Notes: a model not told the origin generated them from the letters alone. A stretch of 64,000 bases of DNA from an uncultured Collinsella sp. (GCA_900554645.1 USIE01000005.1:1-64000), one strand, 5' to 3'; positions 16,012-27,066 are shown, counted from the first letter of the stretch. Program-made: numbers and translations.

Positions 16012-19000
16012 ATGGCGTTGCTAGTAGGACTGGACGTAGGGTCGACGACGACCAAAGTTTACGCGATGCACGAGGATATGACCGAGGCGTGGTGGGGATA
16101 TCGCCGCCACGGGGCGTGTCAGACAGCGAGCGTGCGCGCCATGCTCGGCGAGCTCGCCGAGCGCTTTCCCCATGAGTCACTGCGCGTTGCGGTGACCGGC
16201 TCGGGTGCGCGCGATATCGCGACCGCGCTGGGCGCCTCGTACGTTCAGGAGGTGGTCGCCAACGCGCTCGCGATCAGCAGGTTCTATCCGCAGACGCGCT
16301 GCGCCATCGAGCTGGGCGGCCAAGACGCCAAGATGATCTTCTTCCGCACCAACGATAAGGGAGACATCGAGGTTGCCGACATGCGCATGAACGGCTCGTG
16401 CGCAGGCGGTACCGGTGCATTTATCGACGAGATGGCAAAGCTCATGGGGGTCGGCACCGAATCGGGCGAGTTCGAGCAGCTCGCAAGCCGGGGAACGACC
16501 GTCCACGAGGTCTCGGGCCGCTGCGGCGTGTACGCAAAGACCGATATCCAGCCGCTGCTCAACGAGGGCATTCCTACCACCGACCTGGCGCTTTCGGCGC
16601 TTCACGCGGTCGCCCGCCAAACGATCGGCGGTCTGGCCCAGGGTATCGACATCGAGCCGCCGGTAATCTTCGAGGGCGGTACGCTCGCCTACAACCCCAC
16701 ACTGGTCCGCGTGTTCCGGGAGCAACTGAATCTATCGGACGATCAGGTTATCGTCCCGCGCGATCCGCAGATCATGGTCGCGCGCGGTGCCGCCCTGTCG
16801 CTGACCGACATGTTCGCATCGTCCCAACCGATCGACCTTCCCGACGCTTTTGTCCGGCTGGATAAGCTCGAGACGGTCGCGCCCGCAAGCGGGGAGGGAC
16901 GTCTTGCCCAGCCCTTTTTTGCCACACCTGCCGAGCAGGCGGATTTTACGGCACGCCATGGCAAAGAGACGCCGGCAAAGGGTCCGGATGCGTATGCGCC
17001 CGGAGAGACGGTGCGTGTGGCGCTCGGTATCGATTCGGGGAGCACGACGACCAAGTTCGCCCTGGTCGATGAGGCGGGTGAGCTTGTCGATTCGTTCTAC
17101 GCGTCTAATAACGGCAGACCGCTCGACGTCGCCCAACAGGGTCTTGTCAGCTTGAAGAACCGCTGGGAGACAGCGGGAGTCACGCTTGCGATCGATGCCG
17201 TGGGCACCACGGGATACGGCGAGGAGCTTTTCGCGCGCGCGTTCCACGCCGACTACCATACGGTCGAGACGGTCGCGCACGCCCGCGCCGCGTGCGCATG
17301 CGTTCCCGATGCGACCTTCGTGCTCGACATCGGCGGACAGGATATGAAGGCCATCTGGCTCAACCACGGCGTGCTGACCGATATCGTCGTCAACGAGGCG
17401 TGCTCTGCGGGCTGCGGCTCGTTCCTCGAGGGTTTTGCCAAAAACCTCGGAATAGCCGTTGAGGATATCGCGACCGAGGCATTTTCGTCCAAAGCCCCCG
17501 CCGTTCTCGGCAGCCGCTGCACGGTGTTCATGAACAGCAGCGTCGTTTCCGAGCAGCGGCGCGGTAAGGGTCCGGGCGACATCATGGCCGGTCTCTGCCG
17601 TTCGATTATCGAGAACGTGTTCACCAAGGTCATTCGCGTTTCAAATCTCAACCGTCTGGGCGACAAAGTCGTCGTCCAGGGCGGCACGTTCCGAAACGAC
17701 GCGGTGCTGCGCGCATTCGAGCAGTATCTGGGCAAACCCGTCACGCGTGCGCCCCACCCGGGGCTGATGGGCGCTATCGGTATCGCCCTGCTCGCGCGCG
17801 AGGAATGCCGCAAGGGCGACGCCGGCACGTCGTTTATCGGGCTCGATGCCGTGGAGCGCTTCGAGCATCGCGAGTTCGGCGGCGTTACCTGCCGTCGGTG
17901 CAACAACCGCTGCCAGCGCGCGGTCGTGGCATTTGGCGACGGCTCGCTTTACGTCACGGGCAATCGCTGCCCGCGCGGCGGCGCCATCTCATGGGATGAG
18001 CTCGTGCGCGAGGTTCCCGCGGCGGAGGAGCTGCGTCCGCAGGGTGCTTGCGAGGCACAGGCACCCGGCACGGGGCGCGACCGGACCGCGGCTGCCCCCA
18101 ATCTCTTTGTCGACCGCGAGAAGCTGCTGTTCGAGCCGTACCCCACGGTTCCCGTCTGCGGGGGGCGCGATGTCACGATCGGCATTCCCCGTGTGCTCGA
18201 GTTCTGGGACACCATGCCGTTCTGGTCGACGTTCTTCAGCACGCTCGGCTTTAAGGTGCGCGTCTCGGGACGCAGCACCAAGGCGATGTACGAGCGCGGT
18301 CTGGCGCACGTCACATCCGACACCGTGTGCTTCCCGGCCAAGCTCGTCCACGGGCACATCCGCAATCTCGTCGACGCCGGCGTCGACCGCATCTTCATGC
18401 CCATCATCACGACGGTGCCCACCGAAAACACCGCCTCTACCAGCGAGTGGATGTGCGCCGTCGTAAAGGGATACCCCTACGTGATGCGCAATTCCGATAA
18501 CCCGGAGGAGCGTTTCGGCGTTCCGTTCGATACGCCGCTGTTCCACTGGTACGACGAGGGCGACCGAAACCGCCAGCTCAAGGCGTGGTGCAAGGAGACC
18601 TTCGATATCGATGCCGACCTGGTTGCCAAGGCGACCGAGCGGGCGGACCGCGCGCAGCAGACGTTTGAGAACCAGCTGCAGCTGCGCGGCAGGCAGGTGC
18701 TCGAGAACGTGCGCGAGGACGGCGGCTACGCGGTGGTGATCGCTTCGCGCCCGTACCACAACGACCCGCTGGTCAACCACGGGCTGCCCAAGCTCTTCTC
18801 TGAGCGCGGCATCCCCGTGCTGACGCCCGATGCGGTGCCGGGGGTCTGCAACGTCGATCTTTCCAACAGCCGCATCGACATCGTGAACAACTACCATGCG
18901 CGCATGCTGTCGTGCGCGGTCATCGTCGCATCGACGCCCGAGCTCGAGCTCGTGCAGATGGGCAGCTTCGGCTGCGGCCACGATGCGTATCTCACCGACG

Positions 19001-20451
19001 AGATCGCGCGCATGATGGGTGAGATGGGCTCCAAGGTTCCGATGATGATCAAGCTCGATGAGAGCGACGTCGCCGGTCCCATGGGCATTCGCGTGCGTTC
19101 GTTTATCGAGTCGGTCAACCGTCGTCGCGCGGAGGAGCGTGCCGAGGGCGCCCGGGTGCACGCGGTCCATCCGCTCGACGACCCGTATAAGGTCAAGTAC
19201 ACCAAGCGCGACCGGCACGACAAGATCGCGCTGGTCCCCAACACCTCCCATGCGTTCTGCAGGCTCATGACCGCGGCGATGCGCAATCAGGGCGTGCGCG
19301 CCGAGGCCCTTGATATCGGGCGCGAGGATGCCATCCGCCTGGGCAAACGCTATGTGCACAACGACATCTGCTTCCCCGCGCAAATCGTGATCGGCGAGGC
19401 GCTCGCGGCACTCGAGAGCGGTAAGTACGACCCGCACGACGTCGCCGTGGTGACTGGCAAGTATATCGGCGACTGCCGCCTGACGCACTACATGCCCCTG
19501 CTGCGCCGCGCGCTCGACGACGCGGGATACGACTATGTCCCGGTGCTCACCAACGACGACGTCGATGCCCACAATGCGCATCCGGGCTTCAAGCTCGGCC
19601 TTGGCCCGAGCATCCAGATCGCCTACGGTCTTCCCATGATCGATGCCCTCGAGGCTATGCTTAGGCGCATCCGTCCCTACGAGCTCGAGAAGGGCGCGGC
19701 GGACGCTGCGTTCGACCGCGCGCTCGATGAGGTTATCGAGGGCATGGAGCGCTCCGGGCTGAGAGGCCAGGCGACGGGCTTCAAACGCGCGCTTGCGATC
19801 ATGGACGCCGTTCCGTACGACCGCTCGAACCCGCATCCGACCGTTCTCATCGTGGGCGAGTACCTGCTCAATTTCCATCTCGGCGCCAACCACGAGATCG
19901 AGCGCTACCTCGAGGACAACGGGCTCGAGGTCATCGAGGCGCGCATGACCGACGTGATCCGCAAGACCTATTTCTACAAGCATGCGCAGTCGCGCGAGTT
20001 CCACGTCGACCTGTCGCTGCCCGAAAAGGCCTGGTACGCCACGGCGGACAACCTGTTCGAGCTCGCGCACGACCGTTGCGACCGCCTGGGCGCGGCGAGC
20101 CCGCTCTACGAGCCGCCGACGCGCATGCCCGAGCTCGTGCGCGCGAGCGATAAGATCCTGCACCATACGTTCGATGCGGGCGAGGGCGTGCTGATTCCGG
20201 CGGAGATTCTCGAGCACGCCAAGCGCGGCTGCCGCAACTTCGTGATCCTGCAGCCGTTCGGGTGTCTGCCCAACCATGTCGTGGGGCGCGGGCTCATCCA
20301 TGCGCTCAAGGAGCAGTATCCCACGGCGCAGTTCCTGCCGCTCGACTACGATCCCGACGTGAGCTTCGCCAACGTGGAGAACCGTCTTCAGATGCTCATC
20401 ATGAACGCCAAGGCGCAGAGGTGCGGTGAGGCGCATGGCGAGACCGCGTAA
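16012..20451 (+). CDS. Acyl-CoA dehydratase activase / 2-hydroxyacyl-CoA dehydratase-related fusion
   Basis: A 1479-residue cytosolic protein. It contains two ASKHA ATPase domains of the BadF/BcrA/HgdC type: the first starts GLDVGSTTTK with NGSCAGGTGAF and SGRCGVYAKTD, the second (about 334-600) has GIDSGSTTTK, EACSAGCGSF and GSRCTVFMNSS. Their cysteines should hold a bridging [4Fe-4S] cluster. A Cys-rich knuckle (TCRRCNNRC, about 625) and a DUF2229 domain (from about 720) follow, then an HgdB-like dehydratase part with NDICFPAQIV near 1118. Relatives use ATP-driven electron transfer to dehydrate 2-hydroxyacyl-CoAs; the substrate of this fused type is unknown. A TetR gene overlaps its end. 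Confidence 0.85.
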   Translation: MALLVGLDVGSTTTKVYAMHEDMTEAWWGYRRHGACQTASVRAMLGELAERFPHESLRVAVTGSGARDIATALGASYVQEVVANALAISRFYPQTRCAIELGGQDAKMIFFRTNDKGDIEVADMRMNGSCAGGTGAFIDEMAKLMGVGTESGEFEQLASRGTTVHEVSGRCGVYAKTDIQPLLNEGIPTTDLALSALHAVARQTIGGLAQGIDIEPPVIFEGGTLAYNPTLVRVFREQLNLSDDQVIVPRDPQIMVARGAALSLTDMFASSQPIDLPDAFVRLDKLETVAPASGEGRLAQPFFATPAEQADFTARHGKETPAKGPDAYAPGETVRVALGIDSGSTTTKFALVDEAGELVDSFYASNNGRPLDVAQQGLVSLKNRWETAGVTLAIDAVGTTGYGEELFARAFHADYHTVETVAHARAACACVPDATFVLDIGGQDMKAIWLNHGVLTDIVVNEACSAGCGSFLEGFAKNLGIAVEDIATEAFSSKAPAVLGSRCTVFMNSSVVSEQRRGKGPGDIMAGLCRSIIENVFTKVIRVSNLNRLGDKVVVQGGTFRNDAVLRAFEQYLGKPVTRAPHPGLMGAIGIALLAREECRKGDAGTSFIGLDAVERFEHREFGGVTCRRCNNRCQRAVVAFGDGSLYVTGNRCPRGGAISWDELVREVPAAEELRPQGACEAQAPGTGRDRTAAAPNLFVDREKLLFEPYPTVPVCGGRDVTIGIPRVLEFWDTMPFWSTFFSTLGFKVRVSGRSTKAMYERGLAHVTSDTVCFPAKLVHGHIRNLVDAGVDRIFMPIITTVPTENTASTSEWMCAVVKGYPYVMRNSDNPEERFGVPFDTPLFHWYDEGDRNRQLKAWCKETFDIDADLVAKATERADRAQQTFENQLQLRGRQVLENVREDGGYAVVIASRPYHNDPLVNHGLPKLFSERGIPVLTPDAVPGVCNVDLSNSRIDIVNNYHARMLSCAVIVASTPELELVQMGSFGCGHDAYLTDEIARMMGEMGSKVPMMIKLDESDVAGPMGIRVRSFIESVNRRRAEERAEGARVHAVHPLDDPYKVKYTKRDRHDKIALVPNTSHAFCRLMTAAMRNQGVRAEALDIGREDAIRLGKRYVHNDICFPAQIVIGEALAALESGKYDPHDVAVVTGKYIGDCRLTHYMPLLRRALDDAGYDYVPVLTNDDVDAHNAHPGFKLGLGPSIQIAYGLPMIDALEAMLRRIRPYELEKGAADAAFDRALDEVIEGMERSGLRGQATGFKRALAIMDAVPYDRSNPHPTVLIVGEYLLNFHLGANHEIERYLEDNGLEVIEARMTDVIRKTYFYKHAQSREFHVDLSLPEKAWYATADNLFELAHDRCDRLGAASPLYEPPTRMPELVRASDKILHHTFDAGEGVLIPAEILEHAKRGCRNFVILQPFGCLPNHVVGRGLIHALKEQYPTAQFLPLDYDPDVSFANVENRLQMLIMNAKAQRCGEAHGETA

Positions 20452-21124
20452 GGACGCCGATGCGCCCGATGCGCGCACCCGTATCATCGAGGCGTTTTGG
20501 GGGCTCATCGAGAACAACAGCATCTTCGAGCTGTCGGTTGGCGAGGTGACCCGCGCCGCCCAGTGCAATCGCGGAACGTTTTACTACTATTTTCACGATT
20601 TCGATGAACTCGTCGCCATCGCCATAGCCCAGCTGCTGCAGGATAACGAGCTCATCACCGATGCCCTCTGGCATTTTTCGAGCGAGGGCGACCTTTCGGC
20701 GTTCGACCGGCGCGACGTCCGCTGCCTGCTGCGGCGCATCGTCATCACCATGAGGGCGGGTGTCGCCGAGCAGGTCGTGCAGGGCATCCATACGATCATC
20801 ATCGACCGCGTGAGAGAGATCGTCCACCCCGACGGAGAAGAGCTCAAGGCAGATTCGAGCTTTGCGGTGGGCTTTCTGGTCTCGGGCATCATGGGCTTTG
20901 TGATGGCGGTCGGCTTTGCCCGGGAGGGCGGCGAGGAGATAGACCTCGAGCAGCCGGGGGACAGCGCGTGCGCGTACCTGAGGGCGGTCGCCATGCAGAC
21001 GGTGGAAACGGTCGCGCAAGTCGAGGGCGTCGATACATCCGAGCTGCTCGAACGCGTCTCCAAGGAGGCCGATGCCTATCGCGCATCGCGTGCGACGAGT
21101 CCCGACGTGGTGAAAGACGCCTAG
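20435..21124 (+). CDS. TetR/AcrR-family regulator
   Basis: A 229-residue transcription factor. The N-terminal HTH is clear: ARTRIIEAFWGLIENN, then ELSVGEVTRAAQCNRGTFYYYFHDFDEL, the canonical TetR helix-turn-helix with GTFYYYF. The C-terminal ligand-binding part is divergent. The ATG at 20435 lies inside the 3' end of the dehydratase/activase gene (17-base overlap), so the two are translated together. The 21-bp palindrome at 15942-15962 in front of the operon is the best candidate operator, which implies autoregulation. Confidence 0.88.
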   Translation: MARPRKDADAPDARTRIIEAFWGLIENNSIFELSVGEVTRAAQCNRGTFYYYFHDFDELVAIAIAQLLQDNELITDALWHFSSEGDLSAFDRRDVRCLLRRIVITMRAGVAEQVVQGIHTIIIDRVREIVHPDGEELKADSSFAVGFLVSGIMGFVMAVGFAREGGEEIDLEQPGDSACAYLRAVAMQTVETVAQVEGVDTSELLERVSKEADAYRASRATSPDVVKDA

Positions 21125-21316
21125 GGTTTCTCTTGCGGGGCGCCTGTCGCGCATCGCGCGGTGAGTCCCGCGATGCGGTCATAACCTGCATTCATGTGAG
21201 CCGGGTTTATAGATATTCCTCCAGCTGTTAACATAGACAACCTGTGGGTAAAGAGACAAAAGCGCCGCCGACGGGCGGGCGTTTTGATTTCGATGAACTC
21301 ATGTAAGGAAACGAGC

Positions 21317-23959
21317 ATGTTAGATAGATTTACCGATCGAGCGCGCAAGGTCATGTCGATGGCCAAACAGGAGGCGCTCGATCTGCACTCAAATAAGGTG
21401 GGCACCGAGCACCTGCTGCTCGCACTCGCCAAGGAGGACGAGGGCATCGCTGCCGAGGCGCTGCGCTCGCTTGATATCTCCTACGACGACATCATGGACA
21501 CCCTCAAGGAGGTCCAGACCACGGTTCCCGAGCCCAGCGAGGAGACCGAGGCTGCCAAGCTTGCCTTTACGCCGCTCGTCATTAGCGTGATGGAGCGCTC
21601 CTTCCGCGTGGCACGTGAGAACAACCAGACCTACGTGTCGACCGAGCACTTGCTGATTGGCATCGTCGAAGAGGGTAACGGCATGGCCATGGACATCCTC
21701 ATGCGCCTGGGTGTGTCGTCCGCCTCCATCAAAAAGGCTATCGAGAAACTTACCGCCAAGGACCAGGACAAGAAGCGTCCGCTCGCTGGTGCCGGTGCTG
21801 GTCGTCCCGGTGCGGGTCTGCCGTTCTTTAGCGGCTCGGATGCCTCTCAGCAAAAGGGGAGCGGCACCGACACGCTCAAGCAGTTCGCCACCAACCTCAC
21901 GCAAAAGGCGCGCGACGGCGAGCTCGATCCCGTGATTGGCCGCGAAAAGGAAGTCCAGCGCATGATGGAGATCCTTTCGCGCCGCACCAAGAACAACCCG
22001 CTTATCCTGGGCGATCCCGGCGTGGGCAAGACGGCCATCGTCGAGGGCCTGGCGCAGCAGATCGCTGCCGGCAACGTGCCCGAGAACCTCATGAACCAGA
22101 ACATCTGGACGCTCGACCTGCCGGGCCTCGTTGCGGGCGCCAAGTATCGCGGTGAGTTTGAGGAGCGCCTCAAGAACGTGATCCAGGAGGCCACCGAGGC
22201 CGACGACGTCATCCTGTTTATCGACGAGATGCACACTATCATCGGTGCCGGTTCTGCCGAGGGCTCCATCGACGCGAGCTCCATGCTCAAGCCCGTGCTT
22301 GCGCGCGGTGCCTTCCAGATTATCGGCGCCACCACGGCCGAGGAATTCCGTAAGTACCTCACCAAGGATCCGGCCTTTGAGCGTCGCTTCCAGACCATCG
22401 ATGTCGAGGAGCCGAGCGTCGAGGACACGGTCAAGATCCTGACCGCGCTCAAGCCGCGCTACGAGGAGCACCACCATGTGCGCTATACGCAGGGTGCTAT
22501 CGAGGCCGCCGCGAACCTTTCCAACCGCTACATTCAGGACCGCTTCCTGCCTGATAAGGCCATCGACCTCATTGACGAGGCCGGCGCCCGCGCCCGCATC
22601 GCCGCCAACCGCGCGCCCGAGCCGGTGCGCGAGGCCGAGCATCGCGTGGAGGAGCTTAAGGCCGCCGCGCAGGAGGCCACCGAGAGCGACGACATGAACA
22701 AGGCCGCTGAGATCACCGAGCAGCAAAAGGCTGCCGAGATTGAGCTCGCCGAGGCCAAGGCTGCCTGGACGGCCGAGCTCGACGCCAGCCCGCTCACCAT
22801 CGATGTCTCCCAGATTGCCGACATCGTGTCCGTGACCTCGGGCGTGCCGGTGTCCTCGCTCACCGAGAGCGAGAGCCGCCGCCTGCTGCAGGCCGAAAGC
22901 GTGCTCAAGACGCGCATTATCGGCCAGGACGAGGCCGTCGAGGCCGTTGCCAAGGCCGTGCGCCGCAGCCGCTCGCCGCTCAAGGACCCGCGTCGCCCCG
23001 GCGGCAGCTTTATCTTCCTGGGCCCCACCGGCACGGGCAAGACCGAGCTCGCCAAGACGCTCGCCGAGTATCTCTTTGGCAGCAAGGACGCGCTCATCAG
23101 CTTCGATATGTCGGAGTTTGGTAGTGAGTTCGAGGTCTCCAAGCTCATTGGTAGCCCTCCGGGCTATGTGGGCCACGACGAGGGCGGCCAGCTCACCAAG
23201 GCCGTTCGCCGTCATCCGTACTCGGTCGTGCTGTTCGACGAGATCGAGAAGGCGCACCCCGACATCTTCAATATCCTGCTGCAGGTGCTGGAGGAGGGCC
23301 GCCTGACCGATAGCCAGGGCAAGACGGTCGACTTCCGCAACACCGTGATCATCATGACGTCCAACGTGGGCGCCCGCGAGATCGCGCAGGATGCGAGCGT
23401 TGGCTTTGGCACCACCGGCGAGCAGGGCCTCACCTCGAGTGAGATCCGCGGCCGCGCGATGGGCGAGCTCAAGCGCCTGTTCCGCCCCGAGCTGCTCAAC
23501 CGTATCGACGACATCGTGGTGTTCCAGAAGCTCTCGGGCGAGAACCTGACCAAGATTGCGCACCTGCTGGTGGACGATCTGCGCCAGCGCCTGATCGCAA
23601 ACGGCATGAACATCAAGCTTACCGATGCGGCCTACGACAAGATTGTGGCGGAGGGTACCGACCTCACCAACGGCGCGCGTCCGCTGCGTCGTGCTATCCA
23701 AAAGCTCATCGAGGATCCGCTGTCCGAGGAACTGCTGGCTGGCGAGTGGGGCGAGGGCGATACCGTCCTGTGCGACGTGGCCGATGGCAAGTTTGTCTTT
23801 AGCCACGGCACGGGCGAGATCCCGGCACCGCGTCCGGTGGGCACGCTCGGTGGCGATACCGCCCCGGCGGCACCGCACACCGGCAACGCCGCGCCCGTGA
23901 GCGGCGGCGTGACCTCGGGCCCCGGCGGCATGATGCAAGCCGGTTCCGGCGCGCTGTAG
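21317..23959 (+). CDS. clpC: ATP-dependent Clp protease ATPase subunit ClpC
   Basis: Hsp100 unfoldase that feeds ClpP. About 880 residues: a double Clp-N repeat (1-140), NBD1 with Walker [10 protein letters not shown] and Walker [10 protein letters not shown], a middle region with a charged UVR-like coiled segment ([20 protein letters not shown]), NBD2 with GPTGTGKTE, and a Gly/Pro-rich C-terminal tail of about 50 residues that varies in this family. The start at 21317 has AAGGAAA before it and places the N-domain correctly. No CtsR or HspR box was recognised upstream. It is a single gene ended by a hairpin at 23987-24019. Confidence 0.95.
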   Translation: MLDRFTDRARKVMSMAKQEALDLHSNKVGTEHLLLALAKEDEGIAAEALRSLDISYDDIMDTLKEVQTTVPEPSEETEAAKLAFTPLVISVMERSFRVARENNQTYVSTEHLLIGIVEEGNGMAMDILMRLGVSSASIKKAIEKLTAKDQDKKRPLAGAGAGRPGAGLPFFSGSDASQQKGSGTDTLKQFATNLTQKARDGELDPVIGREKEVQRMMEILSRRTKNNPLILGDPGVGKTAIVEGLAQQIAAGNVPENLMNQNIWTLDLPGLVAGAKYRGEFEERLKNVIQEATEADDVILFIDEMHTIIGAGSAEGSIDASSMLKPVLARGAFQIIGATTAEEFRKYLTKDPAFERRFQTIDVEEPSVEDTVKILTALKPRYEEHHHVRYTQGAIEAAANLSNRYIQDRFLPDKAIDLIDEAGARARIAANRAPEPVREAEHRVEELKAAAQEATESDDMNKAAEITEQQKAAEIELAEAKAAWTAELDASPLTIDVSQIADIVSVTSGVPVSSLTESESRRLLQAESVLKTRIIGQDEAVEAVAKAVRRSRSPLKDPRRPGGSFIFLGPTGTGKTELAKTLAEYLFGSKDALISFDMSEFGSEFEVSKLIGSPPGYVGHDEGGQLTKAVRRHPYSVVLFDEIEKAHPDIFNILLQVLEEGRLTDSQGKTVDFRNTVIIMTSNVGAREIAQDASVGFGTTGEQGLTSSEIRGRAMGELKRLFRPELLNRIDDIVVFQKLSGENLTKIAHLLVDDLRQRLIANGMNIKLTDAAYDKIVAEGTDLTNGARPLRRAIQKLIEDPLSEELLAGEWGEGDTVLCDVADGKFVFSHGTGEIPAPRPVGTLGGDTAPAAPHTGNAAPVSGGVTSGPGGMMQAGSGAL

Positions 23960-23986
23960 GGCGTGGCGACAATTTGATACGCGCAA

Positions 23987-24019
23987 TCGAGGCGCTCCGG
24001 AAAGGGCGCCTCGATTTGT
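23987..24019 (+). terminator. Terminator of clpC
   Basis: Stem AATCGAGGCGC / GCGCCTCGATT with a TTT tail. Confidence 0.75.
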
Positions 24020-24173
24020 AGAGCTGCGGAAGTTGTGGCCGTTACGCTATACGGTCCACCGTTAGCCGATGATGCGAGGGCGCTCGGCGTTTTCGACTGG
24101 TTTATGCACGCAAAGTCTGGGAATATACAAGTCGCATGTCTTACTGTCTAACCAGTTGCGCCAAGGAGGCACC

Positions 24174-25631
24174 ATGGACTACAAGATTACCGGCTACGAG
24201 CCCGCCCAGCTGTTCCATTTCTTTGAGGAGGTCAGCGCGATCCCCCGTGGGTCTGGCAACGAGAAAGGCATCAGCGATTTCCTGGTCGCGTTTGCCAAGG
24301 AGCGCGGTCTCGATGTGTATCAGGACGAGGTCTACAACGTCATCATTCGCAAGCCCGCATCTGCCGGCGCCGAGAATGCCCCGACCGTGATGCTGCAGGG
24401 CCACATCGACATGGTGTGCGACAAGCTGGGCTCCGTTGAGCACGACTTTACGACCGATGGTATCGACCTGGTCGTCAAGGACGGCGTCCTCACCGCTAAC
24501 GGCACCACTCTGGGCGCCGACAACGGTATTGCCGTCGCTCTGATGCTCACTGTTCTCGATGATGATTCGATCGTTCACCCCGCCCTCGAGTGCGTATTCA
24601 CCACCGACGAGGAGACTGGCCTGGTCGGCGCCGAGACGCTCGACAAGTCCCAGATTAGCGCCCGCACCATGATTAACCTTGACTCCGAGGAAGAGGGCGT
24701 TGCCACCGTCAGCTGCGCCGGCGGCGTCGTCGTTACCTACACCTGCCCCATCGTGCGCGAGCACAAGACCGGTAGCACCCTCACGCTCGACATCTCCGGC
24801 CTGCTGGGCGGTCACTCCGGCAGCGATATCAACCTGGAGCGCGGCAACGGCAATCTCATCATGGCCCGCATCATCGACCGCCTGATGGTTGCCGGCGAGC
24901 CCGCCATCGTTAGCTTTAACGGCGGCACCAAGGACAACGCCATCAACCGTGAGTGCAAGGCTGTTCTGGTCTACGCCGACCACGCTGCCGCCGAGGCCGC
25001 GGCCCAGATCGCAAAGGGCATCATCGCCGACGTTACTGCCGAGCTCGAGGTCTTCGACCCCGGCTTTACCTGCACGGTTGAGATTGCCGACAACGCTGAG
25101 GTCGAGGCCATGGACGAGAAGTCCGCACTTGCCCTTATTCGCGCTCTGCGTCTTGCCCCCAACGGTGTGATCCGCCGCAACGTCGCCACCGACGGCTCCG
25201 TCGAGGTTTCCTCCAACATCGGCGTGGTTGCCACCTCCGATGACGAGGTCAAGATCATGCTGTCCCCGCGCTCCTCGATCACCTCGCTGCAGAACGAGTT
25301 CAAGGACCGCCTGCAGACGCTGGCCGATGTCCTGGGATTCGACGCCAAGTTTGAGTTCGAGTATCCCGGCTGGAGCTATGCCGAGCATTCGCCGGTCCGC
25401 GACATCTTTGTCGAGAGCTATCGCGAGCTCTTTGGCTCCGAGCTGCGCATCGAGTCCATTCACGCCGGCCTTGAGTGCGGCCTGTTTGCCGAGGCCCTGC
25501 ACGGCCTGGATGCCATCGCCGTGGGCCCGACGCTCTCCGATGTCCACACCCCGGACGAGAGCATGGAGCTCGCTTCTGCCGAGCGCTTCTACGAGCTGCT
25601 CATCGACGTCCTCAAGCGCCTTGCCGCGTAA
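24174..25631 (+). CDS. pepD: Aminoacyl-histidine dipeptidase (PepD, M20 family)
   Basis: Zinc metallopeptidase of 485 residues that cleaves dipeptides such as carnosine. Visible features: FFEEVSAIPRGSGNE near the N-terminus, the metal ligands in LQGHIDMVCDK, TLGADNGIAVA, the catalytic glutamates in FTTDEETGLVGAE, and the lid-domain segment SGLLGGHSGSDI. AAGGAGG precedes the ATG at 24174. It lacks a signal peptide, so it acts on imported peptides in the cytosol. A terminator follows at 25688-25735. Confidence 0.93.
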   Translation: MDYKITGYEPAQLFHFFEEVSAIPRGSGNEKGISDFLVAFAKERGLDVYQDEVYNVIIRKPASAGAENAPTVMLQGHIDMVCDKLGSVEHDFTTDGIDLVVKDGVLTANGTTLGADNGIAVALMLTVLDDDSIVHPALECVFTTDEETGLVGAETLDKSQISARTMINLDSEEEGVATVSCAGGVVVTYTCPIVREHKTGSTLTLDISGLLGGHSGSDINLERGNGNLIMARIIDRLMVAGEPAIVSFNGGTKDNAINRECKAVLVYADHAAAEAAAQIAKGIIADVTAELEVFDPGFTCTVEIADNAEVEAMDEKSALALIRALRLAPNGVIRRNVATDGSVEVSSNIGVVATSDDEVKIMLSPRSSITSLQNEFKDRLQTLADVLGFDAKFEFEYPGWSYAEHSPVRDIFVESYRELFGSELRIESIHAGLECGLFAEALHGLDAIAVGPTLSDVHTPDESMELASAERFYELLIDVLKRLAA

Positions 25632-25687
25632 AGGTTGCGCTAGCAGCAGTCCGAGTCACGTGCTAGCGGATTGCAAATGACATTACG

Positions 25688-25735
25688 AGAGGGGGCATTC
25701 GAGCGTTTGCGACGGGTGCCCCCCCTCTTTTGTTT
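25688..25735. terminator. Terminator between pepD and hipA (convergent)
   Basis: Stem GAGAGGGGGCA / TGCCCCCCCTCT with TTTT on the plus strand; it can serve pepD and perhaps the facing hipA. Confidence 0.75.
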
Positions 25736-25758
25736 GATAATTGCGAAATTACGGTCAC

Positions 25759-27063
25759 CTAGTCCATTTCTGCCCTGATGAGGTCGAGGGTGCGCTGGCA
25801 GTTTTCGCGGACGGGGCCGAGCATATGCTCGCGCAGGTCCGCCATGCCGGGCAGGTCGGCGTATTCGTCCATGACCTCTTCCATGCAAATGGGTACCTCG
25901 TAGGCGAGGTCCATCATGGTCGCAAAGCAAAACTTCTCAGAAAGCCCGGCATCGGTGAGCGCCGCCTCCAGTGCGGGGTCGCCCATACCGTGGTATCGGC
26001 GGATGGCGCCTGGACCGATGCGCCCCACACGATTTTCGCCGCCAACGCTCATGGCAAGGCGCGCCCGGCGACGCATGCGCTCATACGCCAAACCCGACGC
26101 GACATCGTACATTCGAGCCATCATGGCTGCGCCGTCGTTTCCAAGGAGCAGGGAATAGTTTTTCGCATGCGCATCCGGTGCGCCGATAATGGCGTTGAAG
26201 AACAGTATCTGCGTAAACAGATATAGGTTAAGTTGATGGTGGCTCGTATTTACGAGGAGCTCTTGAATGTCGCGGGTGGTCGGGCCGCCGTCTGCCGTGT
26301 ACTTTTGGGAGGGCATCACCCCAAGTGCCTGACAGAGGTCTTCTTGATGTAGGCGCCTGATCGTTCCGTCTTCGACTTTCACACGGTCATAGCGCTCAAC
26401 AATGAGGGCAGGTTCGTCCTCAAACATACGATATTCGACGTTTGCCGTTGCGATGCCGGCGCGCTGGGCGCTTTTCATGCAGACAAACTCATTCAGAGCC
26501 TCGAGTTTAAATCCGATAACGCCATTTTTGAAAATATGCGTCGTGGGCGAGGAGCCCATGCATTCGCACCAGCGGCCGTTTATGAACGCGAGCGCGAACT
26601 TGCCCTGGTTGCCTCCGAGTGACCAACTTTCATCTAGACCCATCCACGATGCATCGCGGTCATCTCTGATCGACTTGAGACGGAGAGCAATTTCGTGGTC
26701 GTCTATAGGGCGGTATTCGCCAGCGCGATGCAGGACGGCATCGGCATCTTCTTCGGCACAAAACTGCACTCCGCCCGGACAGTCGAGTCCGATATGGCTG
26801 AGCAACGCAACGGGATTGTTGGGCCTAACGTCGAATTCGGCGGCAATCGCTTTTCGCTGGTCCTCGCTGTCGGGTAGAAGGCCAAACAGGTACGGATTCA
26901 TGACCTGTTGTCCGTATGTGCGATTCGATACGGGTATGTTGGTCGATAGGGCTGGCCCGTCATAGTCATGATCGTAGGTAAAGCTGATAAGACCGTTCTC
27001 ATCTTGCGTGAGCGTTCCCGCAGGTACGTCGCAAATAATGGTCCGAAGTGATGTTCTGGCCAT
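25759..27063 (-). CDS. hipA: HipA-type serine/threonine kinase toxin
   Basis: A 434-residue kinase of the HipA toxin family, which in E. coli phosphorylates glutamyl-tRNA synthetase and induces persistence. It has the N-terminal HipA subdomain (residues 1-100 with NPYLFGLLPD), the ATP-site segment SLGGNQGKFAL (148-158), SSPTTHIFK (171-179), the catalytic loop GAPDAHAKN (D297, N302) and the metal-binding YDVAS (D320). All key residues are present. It starts 3 bases after the hipB stop with AAGGGA inside the end of hipB, the standard antitoxin-first order. Target substrate is unknown. Confidence 0.88.
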   Translation of the reverse strand: MARTSLRTIICDVPAGTLTQDENGLISFTYDHDYDGPALSTNIPVSNRTYGQQVMNPYLFGLLPDSEDQRKAIAAEFDVRPNNPVALLSHIGLDCPGGVQFCAEEDADAVLHRAGEYRPIDDHEIALRLKSIRDDRDASWMGLDESWSLGGNQGKFALAFINGRWCECMGSSPTTHIFKNGVIGFKLEALNEFVCMKSAQRAGIATANVEYRMFEDEPALIVERYDRVKVEDGTIRRLHQEDLCQALGVMPSQKYTADGGPTTRDIQELLVNTSHHQLNLYLFTQILFFNAIIGAPDAHAKNYSLLLGNDGAAMMARMYDVASGLAYERMRRRARLAMSVGGENRVGRIGPGAIRRYHGMGDPALEAALTDAGLSEKFCFATMMDLAYEVPICMEEVMDEYADLPGMADLREHMLGPVRENCQRTLDLIRAEMD

Positions 27064-27066
27064 TGG

